The notes under the pieces are model-generated. The model was given only the letters and a program-made list of their open reading frames with translations. It was not told the DNA's origin and searched no databases. This document shows positions 16,759 through 26,105 of a DNA stretch of 64,000 nt, piece by piece. The DNA is from Massilia sp. BJB1822. GTDB lineage: Bacteria; Pseudomonadota; Gammaproteobacteria; Burkholderiales; Burkholderiaceae_D. The translations under genes and the position numbers were made by a program. The stretch is from positions 248,001-312,000 of the forward strand of contig NZ_JABWEB010000003.1 in the NCBI RefSeq assembly GCF_013369485.1. Reading direction: 5' to 3'. Every line of letters begins with the position of its first letter. Position 1 is the first letter of the stretch.

Positions 16759-16920
16759 ATGGAACCCAGGCAGCCAGCCGCCAGCAAGGCGGATGAGTTA
16801 AAGGTTTTTCTATTCCTGACCGTCGTGCTGGCGCCCGTGCTGGCGGTCGCCGTGGTGGGCGGCTACGGCTTCACCATCTGGATGTACCAGCTGCTGACCG
16901 GCTCCCTGCCCACTGCTTGA
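16759..16920 (+). CDS. napE: Periplasmic nitrate reductase component NapE
   Basis: A 53-residue single-helix membrane protein: a polar N-terminus (KADELKVFLFLTVVLAP), then a helix and the conserved GGYGFTIWMYQ. This pattern and the position before napD identify NapE, whose role in nitrate reduction is unclear. AAGGTGA upstream serves as a ribosome site. The gap to napD is four bases. Confidence 0.88.
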   Translation: MEPRQPAASKADELKVFLFLTVVLAPVLAVAVVGGYGFTIWMYQLLTGSLPTA

Positions 16921-16924
16921 CGCC

Positions 16925-17227
16925 ATGCTGCCGCCAAGCGTAGCCAAGTCCGCGCAGGACGACACGGACATCCACATCGCCGGCCTGATCGTCCACGCCA
17001 GCCGCACCGAGCTTGCGGCGGTGCGCTCCCATATTGCCCTGCTGCCCAAGGCCATCGTGCACGCCGCCGATGCCGATGGCCGCATGGTCGTCACCCTTGA
17101 AACTGATTCCAGCCAGCGAGCGCTGGACTGCATGGATGCGCTGCGCGCCCTGCCCGGCGTATTGAACGTCGCACTGGTCTATCAACACGCGGAGCCTGCC
17201 GCTGCCATGGATGAGGAGGTCGAATGA
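16925..17227 (+). CDS. napD: NapA maturation chaperone NapD
   Basis: A 100-residue cytoplasmic chaperone that binds the twin-arginine signal of NapA until its molybdenum cofactor is inserted. The fold is typical: [22 protein letters not shown] at the start, a VVTLETDS strand and [15 protein letters not shown] at the end. The stop overlaps the napA ATG by four bases, matching the need for NapD to be made with its client. Confidence 0.93.
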   Translation: MLPPSVAKSAQDDTDIHIAGLIVHASRTELAAVRSHIALLPKAIVHAADADGRMVVTLETDSSQRALDCMDALRALPGVLNVALVYQHAEPAAAMDEEVE

Positions 17228-19719
17228 AACAGACACGCCGGGATTTCATCACCCAGACTGCCGCTGTCACGGCGGCGGCCACCGCCGGCATTCCCCTGGC
17301 GGCTGCCGCATCCAACGTCGTCACCGACGCTGCACGCACCCAACTCACTTGGAACAAGGCGCCTTGCCGCTTCTGCGGCGTCGGCTGCGGCGTGAACGTG
17401 GGCGTGAAGGATGGCCGGGTGGTCGCCACCCATGGCGACATCAATGCCGAAGTCAATCGCGGGGTCAACTGCGTCAAGGGCTATTTCCTGTCCAAGATCA
17501 TGTATGGAGCCGACCGCCTGACCCAGCCCCTGCTGCGTATGAGCGGTGGCAAGTACGACAAGAACGGCGAGTTCACGCCTGTCTCCTGGGCCACCGCTTT
17601 CGACGTCATGGCCGCCCAGTTCAAGCAGGTCTTGCGCGATAAGGGGCCAAACGCGGTCGGCATGTTCGGCTCCGGCCAATGGACGGTATGGGAAGGCTAC
17701 GCCGCCGTCAAGCTGATGAAGGCCGGCTTCCGCACCAATAACCTGGATCCGAACGCGCGCCACTGCATGGCCTCGGCCGTGGCAGGCTTCATGCGCACCT
17801 TCGGCATGGACGAGCCGATGGGCTGCTACGACGATATCGAGCAGGCCGACGCCTTCGTGCTATGGGGTTCGAATATGGCGGAGATGCACCCTATCCTGTG
17901 GACCCGCATCACCGACCGCCGCCTGTCGAATCCGAACGTGAAGGTGGCCGTGCTGTCGGTGTACGAGCACCGCAGCTTCGAGCTGGCCGACCAGCCGGTG
18001 ATCTTCCGGCCGCAAACCGACCTGGCCATCCTCAATTTCATCGCCCATCACATCATCAAGACCAACCGCGTGCAGCGCGACTTCGTCAACAAGCACACCC
18101 GCTTCGTGCTGGGCAATACCAGCATCGGCTATGGCCTGCGGCCCGAGCATCCGCTGCAGCGCGCCGCCAAGAACGCGGCCGACGCCAATGGCGGCAAACC
18201 CATGACCTTCGAGGAATACGCCAAATTCGTCAGCGCCTACGACGTGGATACGGTGGCGAAGCTGAGCGGGGTCACGCGCGACCGGCTGGAGCGCCTGGCC
18301 GAGCTGTACGCCGATCCGAAGATCAAGGTGATGTCGCTGTTTACCATGGGCTTTAACCAGCATACGCGCGGCACCTGGTGCAGCAACCTGCTGTACAACC
18401 TGCACCTGCTGACCGGGAAAATTTCCCAGCCCGGCAACAGCCCCTTCTCGCTGACCGGCCAGCCCTCGGCCTGCGGCACGGCGCGCGAGGTCGGCACCTT
18501 CTCGCACCGGCTGCCGGCCGATATGCTGGTGACGAATCCCAAGCACCGCGAAACGGCGGAAAAAATCTGGAAGCTGCCCGCCGGGACGGTGCCCGATAAG
18601 CCGGGCCTCCACGCCGTGGTGCAGAGCCGCGCCCTGAAGGACGGCAAGCTGAATGCCTACTGGGTCATGTGCAATAACAATATGCAGGCCGGCCCCAACA
18701 TCATGGGCGAGATCCTGCCGGGCTTCCGCAATCCCAACGCCTTTGTTGTGGTATCCGACGTCTACCCCACGGCCAGCACCACGGCGGCCGACCTGATCCT
18801 GCCGACCGCGATGTGGGTGGAAAAGGAAGGCGCTTACGGCAATGCGGAAAGGCGCACGCAGTTCTGGCACCAGCTGGTGCAGGCGCCGGGCGAGGCACGC
18901 TCGGACCTGTGGCAGCTGGCCGAATTCGCCAAGCGCTTCAAGGTCGAGGAAGTGTGGCCGGCGCCGCTGCTGGCGGCCATGCCCCAGTATCGCGGCAAGA
19001 CCCTGTTCGATGTCCTGTTCCGCAACGGCCAGGTGGACAAGTTCCCGCTGTCGCAGATGCAGGCCGGCTATCTGAACGACGAGGCCAAGGCTTTCGGCTT
19101 CTATCTCCAGAAAGGCCTGTTCGAGGAGTATGCGCAGTTCGGGCGCGGCCACGGCCATGACCTGGCGCCCTTCGACACCTACCACCAGGTGCGCGGCCTG
19201 CGCTGGCCGGTGGTGGATGGCAAGGAGACGCGCTGGCGCTACCGAGAGGGCAGCGATCCTTATGTGAAGGCCGGCGAAGGCGTGCGCTTCTACGGCATGC
19301 CGGACGGGAAGGCGGTGATCTTCGCCCTGCCCTACGAACCGGCGGCCGAGGAACCGGACAAGGAATACCCGTTCTGGCTGTCCACCGGCCGCGTGCTGGA
19401 GCACTGGCACACCGGCACCATGACGCGCCGCGTGCCGGAACTGTATCGCGCGGTGCCGAATGCGGTCTGCTTCATGCATCCGGACGACGCCAAGGCGCTC
19501 GGCACGCGGCGCGGCGACGTCATCGAGGTCAAGTCGCGGCGCGGCGTGATCCAGACGCGGGTGGAAACGCGGGGCCGCAACCGGCCGCCGCGCGGCCTGG
19601 TGTTTATCCCCTTCTTCGACGCCAGCCAGCTGGTGAACAAGGTGACGCTGGATGCGACCGATCCGATTTCGTTCCAGACCGATTACAAGAAATGCGCGGT
19701 GAGCATCCGCAAAGTCTAG
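17224..19719 (+). CDS. napA: Periplasmic nitrate reductase catalytic subunit
   Basis: An 831-residue molybdoenzyme reducing nitrate to nitrite in the periplasm. The twin-arginine signal TRRDFI is at the N-terminus. Cysteines for a [4Fe-4S] cluster are at 48, 51, 55 (CRFCGVGCG) and 83 (GVNCVKG). The Mo ligand is probably Cys181 in [10 protein letters not shown]. The C-terminal MGD-binding region contains the [17 protein letters not shown] stretch typical of NapA. Electrons should come from NapC through NapB. Length and order match the napEDABC type. Confidence 0.97.
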   Translation: MKQTRRDFITQTAAVTAAATAGIPLAAAASNVVTDAARTQLTWNKAPCRFCGVGCGVNVGVKDGRVVATHGDINAEVNRGVNCVKGYFLSKIMYGADRLTQPLLRMSGGKYDKNGEFTPVSWATAFDVMAAQFKQVLRDKGPNAVGMFGSGQWTVWEGYAAVKLMKAGFRTNNLDPNARHCMASAVAGFMRTFGMDEPMGCYDDIEQADAFVLWGSNMAEMHPILWTRITDRRLSNPNVKVAVLSVYEHRSFELADQPVIFRPQTDLAILNFIAHHIIKTNRVQRDFVNKHTRFVLGNTSIGYGLRPEHPLQRAAKNAADANGGKPMTFEEYAKFVSAYDVDTVAKLSGVTRDRLERLAELYADPKIKVMSLFTMGFNQHTRGTWCSNLLYNLHLLTGKISQPGNSPFSLTGQPSACGTAREVGTFSHRLPADMLVTNPKHRETAEKIWKLPAGTVPDKPGLHAVVQSRALKDGKLNAYWVMCNNNMQAGPNIMGEILPGFRNPNAFVVVSDVYPTASTTAADLILPTAMWVEKEGAYGNAERRTQFWHQLVQAPGEARSDLWQLAEFAKRFKVEEVWPAPLLAAMPQYRGKTLFDVLFRNGQVDKFPLSQMQAGYLNDEAKAFGFYLQKGLFEEYAQFGRGHGHDLAPFDTYHQVRGLRWPVVDGKETRWRYREGSDPYVKAGEGVRFYGMPDGKAVIFALPYEPAAEEPDKEYPFWLSTGRVLEHWHTGTMTRRVPELYRAVPNAVCFMHPDDAKALGTRRGDVIEVKSRRGVIQTRVETRGRNRPPRGLVFIPFFDASQLVNKVTLDATDPISFQTDYKKCAVSIRKV

Positions 19720-19730
19720 GGAGACAGGCC

Positions 19731-20210
19731 ATGAAGCGATTCCTCATCCCCGTTCTGCTGGCCGCTGCGCTGGCGGCCGTGCCGCCGGCCCAGGCCCAGC
19801 GCGCGCTGGACAATATGCGCGGTCCGACGCCGCTGGCGGAAACCACCAAGCCGGCGCCCATGGTCAATCCCGACAACAGCGATATCCGCCGCGTGCGCAA
19901 CTACGCCATGCAGCCGCCCGTGATTCCGCACAAGATCGAGGGCTACCAGATCGACAAGAGCGCGAACCGCTGCATGATGTGCCACGCCCGCACCCGCACC
20001 CAGGAAAGCCAGGCGCCGATGATCAGCGTCACCCATTTCCAGAACCGCGACGGCAACTTCCTTGCCGAGCTGTCACCGCGCCGCTACTTCTGCCTGCAAT
20101 GCCATGTGCCGCAGGCGAATCTGACGCCGCTGGTGGATAACCAGTTCAAGGATGTCGACACGATGCTGAATACGCCCTCGGCTCCCAACGCGCCGGCCAA
20201 GAAAAAATAA
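19731..20210 (+). CDS. napB: Dihaem cytochrome NapB
   Basis: A 159-residue periplasmic cytochrome that passes electrons to NapA. It has a signal peptide ending AQAQ at about 23, and two haem-c motifs, CMMCH (81-85) and CLQCH (121-125), with the HFQNRDGNF segment between them. I chose the ATG at 19731 (after GGGAGACAGGCC) because it gives a proper signal peptide. The neighbouring ccm genes supply the haem attachment machinery. Confidence 0.95.
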   Translation: MKRFLIPVLLAAALAAVPPAQAQRALDNMRGPTPLAETTKPAPMVNPDNSDIRRVRNYAMQPPVIPHKIEGYQIDKSANRCMMCHARTRTQESQAPMISVTHFQNRDGNFLAELSPRRYFCLQCHVPQANLTPLVDNQFKDVDTMLNTPSAPNAPAKKK

Positions 20211-20219
20211 GGGGACGCC

Positions 20220-20801
20220 ATGATCGCAAAGTTCAAGTACTACTGGCGCATCCTGTGGCAACCCAGCCTGCATCTGAGCCTGGGCTTGCTGGTGATCGGC
20301 TCCTTCGTGGCCGGCGTGGTGTTCTGGGGCGGTTTCAACACCGCCATGGAGGCGACCAATACCGAGAAATTCTGCACCGGCTGCCACGAGATGCGCGACA
20401 ACGTGTATCCCGAACTCCAGCGCACCATCCACTTCGCCAACCGCAGCGGGGTGCGCGCCAAGTGCTCCGACTGCCATGTGCCGCATGAATGGACCAGCAA
20501 GATCGCGCGCAAGATGCAGGCATCGAAGGAGGTCTGGGGCAAAGTCTTCGGCACCATCGATACGCGCGAAAAATTCGAGGCCCACCGGCGGCAGCTGGCC
20601 GGCAACGAGTGGCGCCGCCTGAAGGCGAATAACTCGCTGGAGTGCCGCAACTGCCACCAGTTCGAATCGATGGATTTCACGCGCCAGAGCAAGCGCGCCG
20701 TCGATGCCCACTCGACCAAGCTGGCCAGCGGCGAAAAGACCTGCATCGATTGCCACAAAGGGATTGCCCACACGCTGCCCGACATGTCCGAGGTGAAGTA
20801 A
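20220..20801 (+). CDS. napC: Tetrahaem quinol dehydrogenase NapC
   Basis: A 193-residue membrane-anchored cytochrome of the NapC/NirT family, oxidising quinol and reducing NapB. One N-terminal helix ([16 protein letters not shown]) is followed by four haem-c motifs: CTGCH at 52, CSDCH at 82, CRNCH at 142 and CIDCH at 175. Without napG/H in the window, NapC is the only visible quinol entry point. AAGGGGACGCC precedes the ATG, nine bases after napB. Confidence 0.95.
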   Translation: MIAKFKYYWRILWQPSLHLSLGLLVIGSFVAGVVFWGGFNTAMEATNTEKFCTGCHEMRDNVYPELQRTIHFANRSGVRAKCSDCHVPHEWTSKIARKMQASKEVWGKVFGTIDTREKFEAHRRQLAGNEWRRLKANNSLECRNCHQFESMDFTRQSKRAVDAHSTKLASGEKTCIDCHKGIAHTLPDMSEVK

Positions 20802-20826
20802 CACACTCAAAACAGGAGGTTGAAGA

Positions 20827-20946
20827 ATGCAAGGATGGCTTGCGGCGCTTAAAGGATTTGCTTACCTGATCTTAGTCTTGCTGGCAGTGGCGATGGCCTA
20901 TGGCGGATGGACGGCCCTGCGCTACTGGCCGGACATCAACGTTTAG
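20827..20946 (+). CDS. 39-residue membrane peptide between napC and norC
   Basis: A short gene with an excellent ribosome site (ACAGGAGG, eight bases before the ATG at 20827) and close fit: 25 bases after napC and eight before norC. The peptide has one hydrophobic helix (FAYLILVLLAVAMAYGGW) and a short tail ending YWPDIN. I do not recognise a named family. Its position suggests a small subunit or assembly factor of the nitric oxide reductase, like the tiny subunits of haem-copper oxidases. That is an inference only. Confidence 0.65.
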   Translation: MQGWLAALKGFAYLILVLLAVAMAYGGWTALRYWPDINV

Positions 20947-20954
20947 GAGTTCAT

Positions 20955-21797
20955 ATGAATAAACGGCAGGCGCGGCTTTTCGCGATCGCATCGACCCTTC
21001 TCGCCAGCGCGGCCTTCCTCGGCCTGACCCTGGACAGCCATCGTCAATTCGGCAAACTCACCAATGCCGACAAAATCAGCCCCGCCGTCACGCGCGGCAA
21101 GGACGTCTGGCATAACAATAACTGCATCAACTGCCATACCTTGTTCGGCGAGGGCGCTTACTATGCCCCCGATCTGACCAAGATCACCAAGCTGCGCGGC
21201 GAGGCCTATTTGACGGCCTATATGCGCGATCCCTCCAAATTCTATGACGAGACGCGCCACCGCCGGTTGATGCCGAAGCAGGATCTGAGCGATGGCGATA
21301 TCGCCGACCTGTATGCCTTCCTCGACTGGGTCAGCAATGTGGACAACCAGGGCTGGCCGCCGCGCCCTATCCTGGTGACGGGATCGACCTTCCCCGGCAC
21401 CGACCAGTCCACAGCCACTGCGGCGACCACGCCGCCCGCCGCGCGCCCGGTCAGCGGGGCGGAAGACCCGGTGGCGCTGGGCGAGCGCGTGTTCCGCAGC
21501 GCCACGCCGGCCTGCGCCGCCTGCCATTCGATCGCGCCCGGCGTGAACATGGCCGGTCCCAGCCTGGCCGGACTGGCAGGCCGCACCCAGACCTTGCTGG
21601 CCAGCGGCAGCTATCGCGGCCAGGCGAAGGATTTGGCGGGTTATATCCGCGAATCGATCACGGAACCGAGCGCGCATCTGGTGCCGGGGGCCATGTTCTC
21701 GGCCAATGGCGTGTCCTTCATGCCCACCACCTACGGCAAATCGATGTCGCCGCAGGAGGTCGAGCAGTTGGCCGCCTATCTAAGCTCATTGAAATAA
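20955..21797 (+). CDS. norC: Nitric oxide reductase cytochrome c subunit, dihaem form
   Basis: A 280-residue protein. The first half is a normal NorC: an N-terminal helix, then CINCHTLFGEGAYYAPDLT (haem Cys57/60, His61) and a DWVSNVDNQGWPPRP end. After a Pro/Thr/Ala-rich linker (about 140-165) comes a second cytochrome c domain with CAACH (187-191) and MSPQEVEQLAAYL. Usual NorC has about 150 residues and one haem, so this is an extended form that may add an electron-transfer step. The ATG at 20955 follows TAGGAG. NorB follows 13 bases later. Confidence 0.93.
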   Translation: MNKRQARLFAIASTLLASAAFLGLTLDSHRQFGKLTNADKISPAVTRGKDVWHNNNCINCHTLFGEGAYYAPDLTKITKLRGEAYLTAYMRDPSKFYDETRHRRLMPKQDLSDGDIADLYAFLDWVSNVDNQGWPPRPILVTGSTFPGTDQSTATAATTPPAARPVSGAEDPVALGERVFRSATPACAACHSIAPGVNMAGPSLAGLAGRTQTLLASGSYRGQAKDLAGYIRESITEPSAHLVPGAMFSANGVSFMPTTYGKSMSPQEVEQLAAYLSSLK

Positions 21798-21810
21798 GGG
21801 GGGCCGCCAG

Positions 21811-23172
21811 ATGAGATACAAATCGCAATCCGTCGCCTACTGGTATTTCGCCGTCGCCGTCGCCCTGTTTGGCCTGCAACTGGTGTTTGGCCTGCTGTCG
21901 GCGGCCAAATATCTTGGCCCCGACCCCTTGCTGCATATACTGCCCTTCGACGTCACCAAGGTGATCCACACCAATCTGCTGATCGTGTGGGTGCTCACCG
22001 GCTTCATGGGCGCGACTTACTGGATGGTGCCGGACGAGTCGCGCACCGAACTGCATAGCGTGCGGCTGGCCATCGTCCAGCTGGTGCTGTGGGTGGTGAT
22101 GGGCGTGACCGCCATCATCGGCTACCTGTTCCGCTGGGGGACGGGCAACAAGCTGCTGGAACAGCCGCTGCCGCACAAGATCGTGATTGTGATCGTGATG
22201 CTGATCTTCCTGTACAACGTCGGCATGACGATCCGCAAATCCGGACGCCTCACCACCACGGAAGGCGTGCTGATTGGCGGCCTGGGACTGGCCGCCGTGC
22301 TGTATCTTCCTGCACTGCTCCATTACGAAAACTACACGGTATCGATCTTCTACCGCTGGTGGACGATTCACCTGTGGGTGGAGGGCGTATGGGAAATGAT
22401 ACAGGGCGGCTTCCTGGCCTATCTGCTGATCCGACTCTCGGGCGCCGACCGCGAGGTGATGGAGAAGTGGCTGTACGTGATCGTCGGCCTGGTCTTCATC
22501 GCGGGCATTCTCGGCACCGCGCACCACTATTACTGGGTAGGCGTGCCTTCCTACTGGCTGCCTATCGGCGGCATTTTCAGCGCGCTGGAACCGGTGGCCC
22601 TGGTGGGCATGGCGGTGTATGCCTATTCCAGCATCCGCCGCAGCGGCATGGCCCATCCCAACAAACTGGCCTTACACTGGACCGTGGGCAGCGCCGTGTT
22701 CACCCTGTTTGGCGCGGGCTTGCTGGGCCTGGCCCACACCTTCCCCCAGGTGAACAAGTGGACGCACGGCACGCTGATCACCGCCATGCACGGCCACGCG
22801 GCCTTCTATGGCGCGTATGCCATGATCGTCATGGCCATGATCAGCTTCGCCATGCCATCGCTGACCAAACGTCCCGACGAGGGAACGCCGCTAGGCTACT
22901 GGGCATTCTGGATGCAGATCGCGGGCATGTTCGGCATGACGCTTTCCTTCGCCACGGCGGGCATCGGCCAGGTTTATCTGGAGCGCATCATGGGGCTGGG
23001 CTTCCTCGACGCCCAGCTCAAGATCCAGGTCCATTTCCTGATGCTGCTGGCCACCGCCTCGCTATTCGCCTGCGGGGTGGCGCTCTTCATCATCGACTTC
23101 TTCCGCCACGCGCCGCGTTTCGAAATCGAGCTGGAAACGGCGGCCGCAGCGGCGCAACCAAGGGGAGCCTGA
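21811..23172 (+). CDS. norB: Nitric oxide reductase catalytic subunit
   Basis: A 453-residue membrane protein with about 12 helices, reducing two NO to N2O. Metal-ligand His residues are visible in VIHTNLLIVW, WWTIHLWVEGVWEM (with the Glu residues typical of NorB), GTAHHYYWVG and the MHGHAAFYGAY pair. It is the short, cytochrome-dependent cNOR form, as it has no fused quinol domain and pairs with norC. AAGGGGGG lies upstream of the ATG. norQ begins one base after its stop. Confidence 0.96.
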   Translation: MRYKSQSVAYWYFAVAVALFGLQLVFGLLSAAKYLGPDPLLHILPFDVTKVIHTNLLIVWVLTGFMGATYWMVPDESRTELHSVRLAIVQLVLWVVMGVTAIIGYLFRWGTGNKLLEQPLPHKIVIVIVMLIFLYNVGMTIRKSGRLTTTEGVLIGGLGLAAVLYLPALLHYENYTVSIFYRWWTIHLWVEGVWEMIQGGFLAYLLIRLSGADREVMEKWLYVIVGLVFIAGILGTAHHYYWVGVPSYWLPIGGIFSALEPVALVGMAVYAYSSIRRSGMAHPNKLALHWTVGSAVFTLFGAGLLGLAHTFPQVNKWTHGTLITAMHGHAAFYGAYAMIVMAMISFAMPSLTKRPDEGTPLGYWAFWMQIAGMFGMTLSFATAGIGQVYLERIMGLGFLDAQLKIQVHFLMLLATASLFACGVALFIIDFFRHAPRFEIELETAAAAAQPRGA

Positions 23173-23173
23173 T

Positions 23174-23980
23174 TTGAACGCAGCCGTGATGGATATGCGC
23201 CCGCCGGAAGCGCCCTACTATCTGGCGGGCGGCAACGAAGTAGCGCTGTTCGAGCAATGCCATGCGCGCCAGCTTGCCGTGATGCTGAAAGGCCCAACCG
23301 GTTGCGGCAAGACGCGTTTTGTGGAGTATATGGCGTGGAAGCTCGGGCGGCCGCTGATCACCATCGCCTGCCACGACGATCTGAGCGCGAGCGACCTGAT
23401 TGGCCGCTTCCTGATCGGGCATGAGGGGACGGTATGGCAGGACGGCCCGCTGACGCGCGCGGTGCGCAGCGGCGCCATCTGCTATCTGGACGAAATCGTG
23501 GAGGCGCGCCAGGATACGGTGGTGGTGCTGCATCCGCTCACCGACCACCGCCGCATCCTGCCGATCGACAAGACCGGCGAGGTGCTGGCGGCGGCGCCGG
23601 GTTTTCAGCTGGTGGTGTCCTACAACCCCGGCTACCAGCGCATGCTCAAGGATATGAAGCCCAGTACTCGCCAGCGTTTCGTCGCCCTCGATTTCGACTT
23701 CCCGCCACCCGAACGTGAATGCGCCATCGTGCAGCGCGAGGGCGGGATCGAGCGGGCGCAAGCTCATGCCCTGGTCACGCTGGCGCAGCGCCTGCGCGCC
23801 CTGCAAGAGCGCGGCCTGGCCGAAGTGCCCAGCACCCGGCTGCTGATCGCGGCGGCGCGCCTGATCGCCAGCGGCATTCCGGTGCGTGATGCTTGCAACA
23901 GCGCCATTATCGCGCCGCTGTCGGACGATGCCCCGCTGCTGGGCGCCATGCGCGATCTGCTGAACGCCACATTGATCTGA
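23174..23980 (+). CDS. norQ: NO reductase activation ATPase NorQ
   Basis: A 268-residue MoxR-type AAA ATPase needed to activate NorCB, probably by iron insertion with NorD. Walker A GPTGCGKT is at about 40-47, Walker B-like ICYLDEIVEAR and a VVSYNPGYQ sensor region follow. The start is taken as TTG at 23174 because AGGGGAG sits six to seven bases before it; ATG at 23189 is the alternative and has no such site. It is one base after norB and four bases before norD. Confidence 0.93.
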   Translation: MNAAVMDMRPPEAPYYLAGGNEVALFEQCHARQLAVMLKGPTGCGKTRFVEYMAWKLGRPLITIACHDDLSASDLIGRFLIGHEGTVWQDGPLTRAVRSGAICYLDEIVEARQDTVVVLHPLTDHRRILPIDKTGEVLAAAPGFQLVVSYNPGYQRMLKDMKPSTRQRFVALDFDFPPPERECAIVQREGGIERAQAHALVTLAQRLRALQERGLAEVPSTRLLIAAARLIASGIPVRDACNSAIIAPLSDDAPLLGAMRDLLNATLI

Positions 23981-23984
23981 GCCG

Positions 23985-26000
23985 ATGGCCGAAGCGGAAG
24001 ACGTCATCACCGACGCCGCCATGCACGCGGCCAGCTATATGCAGGCCCATTGGCGACGCCATCGCGCTCATGCGGAAGCGCCGCTGCTGACACTGGCCGA
24101 CGTGTCGCGCCGCCTGGAACTGCTTTGCCATAGCCTGTTTGGCGCGGTTTTCGTTTTTCGCCCAGCGCAAGCTCCCTTGCCGGCCACGGTTCTAAGCCGC
24201 CTCTTTCAGCGCCCGCAGCTTCCTTCCCGCCGCGCGGCCCTGCCTGCGACGGACGGTAGCAATATCTGGCTGCCGCCAACCCTGCCAGCCGACGATGCCC
24301 AGATCACGCTTGCCCAGTACCGGGCAATGGCCTTGCAGCAGGCGATGCGCGCAGTGCGCGGCAGTGCCGCCAGCCTGCCCACCAGCGCATCACCCTTGCT
24401 GCTGGCTCTTTATCAGATACTGGAAGCCGATGCCGCCGACCGTGCCTTGCTGCAGCTGGCTCCCGGTATGCAGCAGCCGCTGAACGCCTGGCGCGCGCAG
24501 GCGCTGTCCGGCCGTCCGCCGCTTGCGGCCTTCGCGCCGCCAGCCCGCACCATCGAGCAGATGTTGCGCGACACGCTGGCGAAGCCATTAGAACAAACGA
24601 CGCAGGCAACGGCTGCCCCCGAGGTCTTGCTCCAGGCCCAGGCTCTGGCCGCGCGCCTGGCGCCCGAGTCCAAGGGCTTGCGCGCACCGGCACTGTGGCT
24701 GGATGCATGGAGTGGGGAGCTGCGCAGGCCGACCGCAGCCTTTCTCTCGGTTGGCGGGCCGCAGGCCGATAACGAAGCGCCTGGGAAAAGCCGCAGCGCG
24801 CGCCTGCCGCGCCGCCCCACCGTGCGTCAGGCATCGGATGGCGAAGACGACGCCCGCCGCCAGGGTCCTTCCATGGTGCAAACCGCGCAGCCGCAGGAAA
24901 AGGCGGAAGATCCTTTGGGCTTGCAGCGCCCGCTGGACCGCGATGCCGACACCGCCGCCAAAGACTATGCCGACGCCCTATCCGAGCTGGCCGAAGCGCG
25001 TCTGATCGTCGCGCCAGGCCGCCCGAAGGAGTATCTGCTATCCGACGACTTTCCTGAACGCCTGCCACGCAACGCCGTGCCACTGCCGGCCGCGCATGGC
25101 GCCGGCGGAACGACCACGCTTTACCCGGAATGGGACTATGGCAGCCAGTCCTATCGCGAGCGTTACGCGGCGGTGCACACTGTCACGGCGGCATCCGGCC
25201 CCGAAGAATGGGTCGCGCAGACCTTGCGGGACTACGGCGGCATGCTGGCCGAAGTGCGGCGGCGCTTTGAAATGCTGCGCGCGCGGCGGCTGCGCGTGCA
25301 ACGGCAACCGGAAGGCGATGAAATCGATCTGCAAGCCTGGATGGACAGCCGCGCCGACAGGATGGCCGGCCTGTCGCCAGAACAGCGTCTTTACCAGCGC
25401 GAAATCCGCGCGCGGCGCGATATGGCGATCATGCTGCTGGCCGACGTCAGCGGCTCCACCGACAGCTGGTTAAGCAGTTCGCGCCGCGTGATCGACATCG
25501 AACGCGAAGCCTTGCTACTGGTCTGCATCGTATTGCAGGGCATGCAGGAACGCTTTGCGGTGCAGGCATTTTCCGGAGAAGGTCCGCAAGGCGTCACCGT
25601 GCGCGCCGTCAAAGGCTTTGGCGAAAGCTACAGTCCGGCCACCGCGCGCAGAATCGCCGGTCTTGAGCCGGAGCGCTACACGCGGGCCGGCGCCGCGCTG
25701 CGCCACGCCGCGGCCCAACTGATGGCCCAGGGCGCGCAGCACCGTTTGCTGATCCTGCTATCAGACGGCAAGCCAAACGACTGCGACCAGTATGAGGGAC
25801 GCTACGGCGTCGAAGACATGCGCCAGGCGGTGAACGAATGCCGCCTGCAGGGCATATCTCCGTTCTGCCTGACCATCGACCGCCAGGCGGCGAACTACCT
25901 GCCACAAATATTCGGCCCGCACGGTTACTGCCTACTGCCCGAACCCAAGCTGCTGCCTGCCGCGCTACTGCAGTGGTTGCGGCGGCTCACCGCCTCCTGA
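23985..26000 (+). CDS. norD: NO reductase activation protein NorD
   Basis: A 671-residue protein with a C-terminal von Willebrand A domain. The metal-site motif DVSGSTDSW begins at Asp487, and LSDGKPNDCDQYEGRYG is the NorD signature near the end. It works with NorQ to mature the NO reductase. The N-terminal two-thirds is variable and rich in Ala/Leu/Pro, common in this family. It is the last gene of the ccm-nap-nor run; a 105-base gap without an obvious terminator follows. Confidence 0.93.
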   Translation: MAEAEDVITDAAMHAASYMQAHWRRHRAHAEAPLLTLADVSRRLELLCHSLFGAVFVFRPAQAPLPATVLSRLFQRPQLPSRRAALPATDGSNIWLPPTLPADDAQITLAQYRAMALQQAMRAVRGSAASLPTSASPLLLALYQILEADAADRALLQLAPGMQQPLNAWRAQALSGRPPLAAFAPPARTIEQMLRDTLAKPLEQTTQATAAPEVLLQAQALAARLAPESKGLRAPALWLDAWSGELRRPTAAFLSVGGPQADNEAPGKSRSARLPRRPTVRQASDGEDDARRQGPSMVQTAQPQEKAEDPLGLQRPLDRDADTAAKDYADALSELAEARLIVAPGRPKEYLLSDDFPERLPRNAVPLPAAHGAGGTTTLYPEWDYGSQSYRERYAAVHTVTAASGPEEWVAQTLRDYGGMLAEVRRRFEMLRARRLRVQRQPEGDEIDLQAWMDSRADRMAGLSPEQRLYQREIRARRDMAIMLLADVSGSTDSWLSSSRRVIDIEREALLLVCIVLQGMQERFAVQAFSGEGPQGVTVRAVKGFGESYSPATARRIAGLEPERYTRAGAALRHAAAQLMAQGAQHRLLILLSDGKPNDCDQYEGRYGVEDMRQAVNECRLQGISPFCLTIDRQAANYLPQIFGPHGYCLLPEPKLLPAALLQWLRRLTAS

Positions 26001-26105
26001 TCACTCCCATTCCACGCCAGGACCAAGAGGACGCCGACGGTCTAAATCAGCGTGTTAGTATAAAAGCACGCATTTGCGTAAAAATCCATCACCATAGGGA
26101 GGTTT

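Noticed and set aside
17860..19479. Minus-strand frame of 539 codons inside napA
   Set aside because: It is antisense to a certain gene; the translation is rich in His, Gln and Arg and lacks any motif.
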